Shown here in pieces: positions 57,596 to 64,000 of a stretch of 64,000 nt of DNA. The stretch lies in assembly GCF_000209165.1 (NCBI RefSeq), contig NC_009047.1:930001-994000 (forward strand), given 5' to 3'. A program made the translations under genes and the position numbers. The DNA comes from Scheffersomyces stipitis CBS 6054. Lineage: Eukaryota > Ascomycota > Pichiomycetes > Serinales > Debaryomycetaceae. How positions within the stretch are numbered: the stretch's first letter is position 1; each line of letters starts with the position of its first letter. The notes under the pieces were generated by a model, which did no database searches, was not told where the DNA came from, and saw only the letters and a program-made list of their open reading frames with translations.

Positions 57596-60500
57596 ATGAG
57601 TACTCTCATTCCCACTTCAAGTGCTTGCCACAATCTTCAACTTCCTCATACAGAGAAAGACGATAGACTCAATCTCAATGTCAGAACAGGATCCTCGTCG
57701 ACTTTGTATAACTCACTCGTATTGACCTCAGGTGGGTTGACCATAGGCTTGGAACTCGGAGACACAACTATTGAAGAGATCTACACTACTTTCCGTCAAA
57801 AGGTCTCCAGCTCTGTAATGAAGTTTAAGTCTCTTGATAAATATTTATCAGGAGAGCTCTTCTATCTTAGTCTTATAGACAAGGTCTGGAGCAGAGTTCC
57901 ATACAATAGAGATACAGATGGACCACGACCTAAACCTCGTCTTTTCCACCAAATTTGTGCTCTCAACAACTGCGTCTATCTTTTTGGAGGATTGGTGATC
58001 CCAGAAGACGCAAATCCCACCAGCGAAGATGATACCACTATCAAAGACTTTTTGGTTCCATGTAACGATTTGTGGCTGTTCAATTTGGAGCTGAACAAAT
58101 GGAGACTTTTAAGCGATGGATCTGAGTATGAAACGAATCGAGCTATACCTCAACCTCGGTTCAACCACAAAATGACGACTATCAACAGTCTTTCGTTTGT
58201 GAATAAAAAAGACCATTACGGAATTTTCATTGCTGGAGGAAAGGATGGAAACTCCAATCCCATCTATGACAATGCTGTCTTCGATTTGGTGGAAAACAAA
58301 TACGTAGGCTCTGAACCCATCAAGTTGAAGACAACTACAGGCAACGTTGAAAAGGATTCCAAGCTGGGTTTGGACAATATTGTAGCCAATGACAAGCACG
58401 AGTTGAATGTCGACTACAACAACAGCATGATAGTGACTTTCACAGAGGATATCGACCACCAGCATCACCAGCAGATCAACGACAAGGGCAAAATCCATCA
58501 TGAATACAGAAAATCAACATCGCAAGAACAGTCGTTCATCATCTATACTCCGACTATAGACAAATCACAAGATCAGAATAACAATCCATTGGTCTCCTTC
58601 CGTGCTGGAAGAAAAATTCACAATGGAAAGCCGCTTCCCATGCATCGCAAAAAATTATTCACCAATGGACAAAACAGCGAGGGCCCTACTATTGACAGAC
58701 GAGGATTGAACCATACCATTCCCTTTAATCTTAGATATCCCACTGGTGGGTTATTTGGGCAAAATATCGTCATCACTGGGTTCTTGCCAGGAGATTTTGA
58801 CATTTCCATTTTCATCTACAACAAGCCTACGGGCAAATGGTCGCGATTGAATATCTTCTGCAATCATGACTATGGTTCTCACAGATTCTGGGGAGGTTTT
58901 GCCTGGCAGTCGCATCACAAGGTTGTCCTCATTGGTAACTACTTGACATCTCGGACTACTAGCAGTATTCGTTTCTTCACTGTGATGATAACTGTAAGTC
59001 TACCCATCACGAACATACTAGCTAGTTCTGAACTTGCTGGTGGCCACCATCATGGACCTGATGGAAGAAGGATTCCTCACCGTAGAGTCAGATTGAGTAA
59101 TGCCAGTGAGAATGCCTCCAATCGTAAAAATATCGAAGAAGAATTGAGTGATGAGTCTACTAGCAGCAGCAGTTTGTTGAGACATACTGATGACGATGAT
59201 TATGATGAAGGAATAACAAGTTCTTCGCCAGAAGTACTCACAGAAGAAGAGTTTCTCAAGAAAACGTCTGATAGAAGACCCTCGTCGATATCCCAGGCTA
59301 GCGACAAGACTTCTCCCACAGCTATAAGTTTCAGTGAATATGTTCATTACGCTGCTCCAAAGACGAACTTCACAAGCATTCGATCGGTATTTCCTCCTGC
59401 TGCTATCACGTTAGGTCGGAATGCTTTTGACAGGTACGGAGACTTGATTTCAGACTTTGAGTTGGTGTCGTGCAATGGGGATCGTATTCCAGTTTCGTTG
59501 ATTGTATTGATGGAAAGGTGGGGTAGATATTTCATCCAACTTTTGGCAAGAGGCTATGTGTCTGCTGTAGATAAGTTTGAGTCTGACCAGGCTCTAGGCG
59601 TATACAACTCCGACAAACAGAGATTGAGAACGTCCAAGAGTGGTGGCAGCGGCAGTTCTGGAAGTTCGCATAGTGTAGCTCTGAACAAGTTGAAATCATC
59701 TATGGTTAAGTTCAATTCTTTGTCGTCTGATGGAGTTCATTCTGTCCTGGAAAGTACAAAATCAAATTCGTCCAAAGAAGAATCTGCCAAGGATAAGTAC
59801 TATATCTCACTTCCTGTTCCGCAGAGTAAGGCTCCTGCCAAAGATGTTCCTCAGTTCAGACTTCCTTTCCAAGATGGTGCCAATTCATCTCATTCCAGCT
59901 TGAAAGAAACAAATAAAGAACCGTCTAATCCCTTGGAACAGAATGAATCTGAAGCTTCACCAGAAGGTCCTACAGCAGTAGATATCAACAGAACTGATAG
60001 CAATATCGGTCCCTCTGTTGCTTTGAATGACGGAGCCGTAGTGTCATCGTCACAAACTGCTGTAGATCCTCATCTGATAGCTATTCCTCGTAAGGATTCC
60101 GTTAGTTCCTTTTCCAGTAGTAATTCCTTGCTTGCCTCTCAACTTCAGGATATTCCGCCACAATTGCCTCTACCATCTGACCAGATTCCAGGCATACCTG
60201 CAGCTCCTGCCTCGTTCAAGAGTAGCACTTCTCGTAAAGGGTCACAGGATCTTGGATCACCAAGAGCTTCTTTGATCCATACCTTGACTGCGTTGAGAAA
60301 TATTCCTATCTCCAAGTCTCCTCGTGAGTCTCCATTCGCATCTCCAAGAGCTTCTGTATCTGCTCAAGGAGCTTCCGTTGTTGGAGGAGGTGACTTGTAC
60401 AGTTCTCCAGTTCCTAACTTACGTCCTGGTCGTTTCAGTCCCACGCTGGAGGTGATGGGACGTTCCAAGTCTATTGACTATTCGTTGAGTGCGTTCAATG

Positions 60501-62461
60501 AAGAATCGGCAGAACAAGGGAACAAGACCGAACCCAGCCAAGAGATGGAAAGAGAACAAAAGAACGCATCGTTGTCATCGACCCACTCTGAAGCACTTTC
60601 TGCTACCTCTTCTGGAAGAGACAGCAATGATGATGATTTTTCAGGAGCTTCTGAAGCGGATTTGTTGAGTCAAGCATGCAAGGCTGCTAAGGAAAGTCAT
60701 GGAATGTTTGATAATGCTTTGCTCAACTTTGAGAACTTAGATGCTGCCACGTTCACCATGGAGCCATCCTTGATTCCCAGAAAGTTGTATGTCCCTTTCC
60801 CTTCAATAACGTTGAAGGGTTTCTGTGAATACTTATACACTGGACAGGTTGGAAACAAGTGGCTCCTCGTTCCCACGACCTTGGACAATTTGTTAATGTC
60901 CAAATTCTTCAAAGTTCCGTTATTGTACGATTTGATCAGTGAGGTTTTGTTTGGTATTATTGGCAGAAAAGAAGCTTATATCGTCAAGGAAGGTAACAGA
61001 TTGAAGAGAAAGTACTTCAATGCACTTGAGGAGATGGGAAAATCGTATGATAATTCCTTTAAGTTCCCTTTGAATGAATACGAAGGATTCATGGATACAG
61101 TGGACGACGGGTATTTAGATATTGCCTTGTTGAAAAAGACTTCTAAGACTCATCAGAGTAGTTCTGTTGTTTCAATGTCTAGAAGAAGAAGATACCAAGC
61201 GGAACATGGTAATTCTCGTCGTCCTTCGACAGCAACAGAGTTGACTGAACCTGATGAAGAGGCTGAAGATGAAAATGAAGTTGACGATGAGAAAGAGAAA
61301 GAGAAAGAAGAATCACAAGGATCTAATCTTCATAGCGAGTCGGCTGAAGACTCGTCTGATAGAAAAACTACTTCTACTAGTGAAGATGATGGAATCGAAT
61401 TAGGATTCTTGAATGTTCACGAGCGAAATTCCACTACTGTAGGACCGCGCTCTAAGTCGGTATTTGACAGATCCAACACTGTATACAACGATTTCTTCCA
61501 GCACGCCTATGAACAGGCACATGCTGGAGATGACAATGGCGAGAAGGCAGTAGGTCTCACCATTGAGCAATTGGTCAGCCCAGATTCTGATATACCAAAT
61601 GACTATGTAATTGATTTGGTATATGAAGCATCGTCGATTGTGACGGATTTGAAGTTGATGTTGAGAGCAGCCAACGTCAGATTGATGAACAAGATATTGA
61701 ACCAAAGTAGAGTTGAAGTTGAAGCCGAAATAGAGAGGTTGAAAAACAGCCAAATGGAATCTGATTTGGAAGATAGTGACGACGGTGGCATTTCTACCTC
61801 CAAAGCGAACGATAACTTTGTTGCACCAAAAGCACATACTAGTGTCAGTGCTAGTGCCAATGCATCCACTGGCAGTAAACTTAGTTCTCCTGTTCCTGCT
61901 TTAGATGGAGATTCTAGTTTTGTCCCTCCTCTGTTAGCCCATATGGACTTAAATCCGTCAACTTCTGCATCTTCGTTGGTTTCTTCGGGTCTGCTGAAGG
62001 CTCCGAAGGATTTGGAGAAGATGAAGTCGAATATCAGTTTCCGAACTGTAGGCTCTCTTACGCCGTTCAAGCACAGCAAGACTGAAAATAAGATAGGCGG
62101 TAATAAGGACATTGACAAGCGCTTCTCCAAGCTCATGAAGAAGGACGAGAAGTTGAGAACAAAGGAAGGCTTGCTCAAGAAAAAGGTAATGTCGAAAAGT
62201 TCGACAAGCTTGAATGAAATTGGCCAATCCACCGCTTCGTCAATAATGTCGAAGAGTACAACGCAACCCAAGAAGCACCATGGTTTGTTCCATCGCAGCC
62301 ACAAGAAGAAAGACACAGATGATTCTTCGTTAGAATCTACAAAATTAAGCAGAACACAGTCTACAACTGCCAGTATAGAATCCGCACACAGCTCGTCTGA
62401 AGCCACTATCGCGACTACTAGTGGGAAGAAGAAGCACGGCTTTTTCAGTATCGGTCGCTAG
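57596..62461 (+). CDS. MDS3: Kelch/BTB-like regulator Mds3 (Mds3/Pmd1 family)
   Basis: A 1621-residue protein. Mds3 and Pmd1 are negative regulators of early sporulation genes in S. cerevisiae; in Candida albicans Mds3 acts in pH response, morphogenesis and TOR-linked signalling. The N-terminus carries Kelch-type repeats (about 90-480) with RPKPRLFHQICALNNCVYLF, then QPRFNHKM and GIFIAGGKDG. A BTB-like start (about 612-660, DLISDFELVSCNGDRIPVSL) is separated from its end (about 1060-1135, YVPFPSITLKGFCEYLYTG) by about 400 Ser-rich residues. The C-terminal 400 residues are disordered, with Ser/Glu runs and a basic end with HHGLFHRSHKKKD and KKKHGFFSIGR. The full length matches the family (about 1400-1750). 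Confidence 0.88.
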   Translation: MSTLIPTSSACHNLQLPHTEKDDRLNLNVRTGSSSTLYNSLVLTSGGLTIGLELGDTTIEEIYTTFRQKVSSSVMKFKSLDKYLSGELFYLSLIDKVWSRVPYNRDTDGPRPKPRLFHQICALNNCVYLFGGLVIPEDANPTSEDDTTIKDFLVPCNDLWLFNLELNKWRLLSDGSEYETNRAIPQPRFNHKMTTINSLSFVNKKDHYGIFIAGGKDGNSNPIYDNAVFDLVENKYVGSEPIKLKTTTGNVEKDSKLGLDNIVANDKHELNVDYNNSMIVTFTEDIDHQHHQQINDKGKIHHEYRKSTSQEQSFIIYTPTIDKSQDQNNNPLVSFRAGRKIHNGKPLPMHRKKLFTNGQNSEGPTIDRRGLNHTIPFNLRYPTGGLFGQNIVITGFLPGDFDISIFIYNKPTGKWSRLNIFCNHDYGSHRFWGGFAWQSHHKVVLIGNYLTSRTTSSIRFFTVMITVSLPITNILASSELAGGHHHGPDGRRIPHRRVRLSNASENASNRKNIEEELSDESTSSSSLLRHTDDDDYDEGITSSSPEVLTEEEFLKKTSDRRPSSISQASDKTSPTAISFSEYVHYAAPKTNFTSIRSVFPPAAITLGRNAFDRYGDLISDFELVSCNGDRIPVSLIVLMERWGRYFIQLLARGYVSAVDKFESDQALGVYNSDKQRLRTSKSGGSGSSGSSHSVALNKLKSSMVKFNSLSSDGVHSVLESTKSNSSKEESAKDKYYISLPVPQSKAPAKDVPQFRLPFQDGANSSHSSLKETNKEPSNPLEQNESEASPEGPTAVDINRTDSNIGPSVALNDGAVVSSSQTAVDPHLIAIPRKDSVSSFSSSNSLLASQLQDIPPQLPLPSDQIPGIPAAPASFKSSTSRKGSQDLGSPRASLIHTLTALRNIPISKSPRESPFASPRASVSAQGASVVGGGDLYSSPVPNLRPGRFSPTLEVMGRSKSIDYSLSAFNEESAEQGNKTEPSQEMEREQKNASLSSTHSEALSATSSGRDSNDDDFSGASEADLLSQACKAAKESHGMFDNALLNFENLDAATFTMEPSLIPRKLYVPFPSITLKGFCEYLYTGQVGNKWLLVPTTLDNLLMSKFFKVPLLYDLISEVLFGIIGRKEAYIVKEGNRLKRKYFNALEEMGKSYDNSFKFPLNEYEGFMDTVDDGYLDIALLKKTSKTHQSSSVVSMSRRRRYQAEHGNSRRPSTATELTEPDEEAEDENEVDDEKEKEKEESQGSNLHSESAEDSSDRKTTSTSEDDGIELGFLNVHERNSTTVGPRSKSVFDRSNTVYNDFFQHAYEQAHAGDDNGEKAVGLTIEQLVSPDSDIPNDYVIDLVYEASSIVTDLKLMLRAANVRLMNKILNQSRVEVEAEIERLKNSQMESDLEDSDDGGISTSKANDNFVAPKAHTSVSASANASTGSKLSSPVPALDGDSSFVPPLLAHMDLNPSTSASSLVSSGLLKAPKDLEKMKSNISFRTVGSLTPFKHSKTENKIGGNKDIDKRFSKLMKKDEKLRTKEGLLKKKVMSKSSTSLNEIGQSTASSIMSKSTTQPKKHHGLFHRSHKKKDTDDSSLESTKLSRTQSTTASIESAHSSSEATIATTSGKKKHGFFSIGR

Positions 62462-63267
62462 TGCTGTCTGATTTTATAAAAAAGATGTAATACTCGACAC
62501 ATTAATTAATGTATCAATGATAATAGCCAAAGTTTAAGCTAATTGTAATTGAAGCGTGTAGAATCGAGTAAATGGAGCAGGTTTAGATTCAAGAACCTTA
62601 GTCGATGTGTTTGATGATCTTCTTCATTATATGATATTGTTCTCTGCTTTTATGTCCAAAATACGGTGTATTTCCATTAGAATTCAATGGTATTTAGGTA
62701 TTTTTTTTCTCTTCTATTCTGTCCATCATCTAGTATGCTATTGCGCTATTGCTATTTTGCAACCACAACTTAATTTATTTTTTCAGGTACAATTAATCTT
62801 ACTTTACTTCGTAAGATAATTGCCTATATATAGAATACTCGATATAAAACCTATTCATACAAATACATGCCCACCGTTATTTTGAATTGGTGCTACTGCA
62901 GTATATTTTCATATTTTGAATACGTCCGGAAAATATTCCAGAAATTCATCTAAATTGCAAAAAAATATGAAACCTAAAAGTCTTTTCTATTCAAGTTGAG
63001 AAAGAGCTGCTCTCTAATGCCTATCAATGGCAATGTCTTGGTATTTAATATACTCATTTCCACCGCTGTTGTATGTATTATCGTTACTGTTAGCTGAGAA
63101 TTGCGCTCGCCCAGTAAGGCTAGAATGTAGAGTGAAGAAACTACAAGGTCCGTCTAGTATATTGTCACAAAAATCTCCGGCACACTTCATTCACTAAAGG
63201 GAATATATTAATCAGAACATATATGAAATTGCAAAATTCTTATTCTCCTGATTTGGTGGTTTTCGCC

Positions 63268-63308
63268 CCCCTACCCCCTCCATTCCACATACATTCCTCG
63301 TTCCCCCT
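63268..63308 (+). promoter_or_regulatory. Three CCCCT stress elements before reductase
   Basis: CCCCT occurs at 63268-63272, 63275-63279 and 63304-63308, the core of the Msn2/4-type STRE, all on the same strand within 41 bp. They lie about 510-550 bp before the reductase ATG. Confidence 0.45.
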
Positions 63309-63624
63309 GCTCCTATTCGACAACGTCGAAGAACAGAATAACTAATTGTTCACGTGCGGTGCTCCAAGCTTTCAAAACTGAGGAATCACCAAAGGTATTT
63401 CTAAGGAATCCATACTTGTCATGACGTCCATTTTGCAGTGGGCTACAGTGGATTGGTAATCTGTTTTCTCGGAGATATCGCCACCACGATGTTTCCACCA
63501 AACCTAAGCCATACTGTTATTACTAAGCGGCACACTATTGAAGAAGTTAGTGGGAAGTTCGCGTACACTCCCGCAAGGTGGAGGACTGTGGGGGAGCCAC
63601 AGTGGTTTTTTTGAGATTCCAGGG

Positions 63625-63632
63625 TATAAATA
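63625..63632 (+). promoter_or_regulatory. TATA box of the aldo-keto reductase
   Basis: TATAAATA 184-191 bp upstream of the ATG, in a strongly regulated-promoter arrangement downstream of the STRE cluster. Confidence 0.6.
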
Positions 63633-63815
63633 GTGAGGAATGTACGAATGGATGCCAAATGAATTGCAGCTTGTAGATTTGATATTCAAAGTCAATTGCT
63701 ATACCTGATCTAGTATCTGTAATTGTACCAAGTTTCAGCCTGTTTCTGAACTTATTTTGTATCTTTCCATCACATTTACCCCACATTTTGAAGTTTTTCA
63801 GTTTTTCACTCCGAA

Positions 63816-64000
63816 ATGGTTGCGCTCACTAACGACTCTGTAGTCTACACTTTGAACAACGGCGTCAAGATCCCAGCAATTGGCTTGGGTACCTGGCAAG
63901 CTTCTGCTCCTGGCCATGCCAGCAATGCCACTAAGGTAGCTTTGCAAAATGGCTACAGACACATTGACACTGCTGCCATCTACAAAAACGAAGAAGAAGT
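63816..64000 (+). CDS. Aldo-keto reductase, Gcy1/Ypr1-like, C-terminus outside window
   Basis: Only the first 61 codons are inside the window. They encode the start of an AKR3-type NADPH-dependent reductase barrel: [16 protein letters not shown] (15-30), then [17 protein letters not shown] (46-62), with the catalytic pair Asp51 and Tyr56 of the AKR tetrad. Family members such as Gcy1 and Ypr1 reduce short carbonyl compounds and act in glycerol/dihydroxyacetone metabolism and under osmotic stress. Three STREs and a TATA box upstream fit stress induction. It could also be another AKR such as a xylose reductase-like gene, but the GTWQA.APG.A spacing favours Gcy1-like. Confidence 0.9.
   Translation, partial: MVALTNDSVVYTLNNGVKIPAIGLGTWQASAPGHASNATKVALQNGYRHIDTAAIYKNEEE

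Larger units (their letters stand above)
62462..63815 (+). other. 1.35-kb spacer with reductase promoter
   Basis: Tandem spacer between MDS3 and the aldo-keto reductase. It is A/T-rich at first. STRE clusters lie at 63268-63308 and a TATA box at 63625. Frames of up to 80 codons overlap each other and look chance. Confidence 0.5.

Noticed and set aside
62936..62947. Possible heat-shock element TTCCAGAAATTC before the reductase
   Set aside because: Only two NGAAN units have correct spacing; the third is off by one base, and it lies nearly 0.9 kb from the gene.

Overview
This is a stretch of budding-yeast nuclear chromosome, almost certainly from a CTG-clade species (Debaryomycetaceae/Scheffersomyces-like). 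Genes are compact, mostly intronless, evenly spread on both strands, and their products are recognisable ascomycete proteins. Reading CTG as serine restores conserved serines, for example in the P-loop of the septin CDC11 and in the STNG motif of MET8. Introns are few, lie at the extreme 5' end of genes, and use TACTAAC branch points. I see no transposon, CRISPR array, prophage, rRNA or complete tRNA. Every product shown here as Leu at a CTG codon should be read as Ser.

Layout, left to right. A partial minus-strand gene (<1-2566) encodes two cyclic-nucleotide-binding domains fused to an F-box and leucine-rich repeats. MRPL1 and APC4 follow (+) and converge, with a 28-bp overlap, on an RRG1-like mitochondrial gene (-). 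Next come a two-TM protein of unknown function and SEC28 (+), converging on the septin CDC11 (-). HRI1 and spliced ERV14 (+) converge on spliced AME1, RPS12 and MRS6 (-). After a 2.7-kb gap MET8 (+) converges on PRO2 (-). DRS2, GCD2 and the long ECM29 (+) converge on SEC9, polyubiquitin UBI4 and spliced ENT4 (-). OCA5 and NOP13 (+) converge on a large coiled-coil, possibly eisosomal protein (-). MDS3 (+) and the start of a GCY1-like aldo-keto reductase (+, cut by the window end) close the window.

The genes are housekeeping and not one operon-like system, but themes recur. Vesicle traffic is heavily represented: epsilon-COP, the cornichon Erv14, Rab escort protein Mrs6, flippase Drs2, t-SNARE Sec9, ENTH protein Ent4 and TBC protein Oca5. 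Others serve protein synthesis (RPS12, MRPL1, GCD2, NOP13) and proteolysis (APC4, UBI4, ECM29, the F-box gene). Promoters carry readable regulon signatures: three TCACGTGA palindromes before MET8, a Tbf1/Cbf1-type composite before RPS12, PAC and RRPE before NOP13, a Gcn4 site before PRO2, and STREs before UBI4 and the reductase.

The most useful results are three spliced gene models whose first exons are tiny (ERV14, AME1, ENT4), direct evidence for CTG=Ser, the dimer-of-dimers repeat structure of UBI4, and clustering of TCACGTGA in intergenic DNA. I found no convincing wholly new biological system; the nearest to unusual are the cNMP/F-box/LRR fusion and the AT-hook-bearing Ame1.
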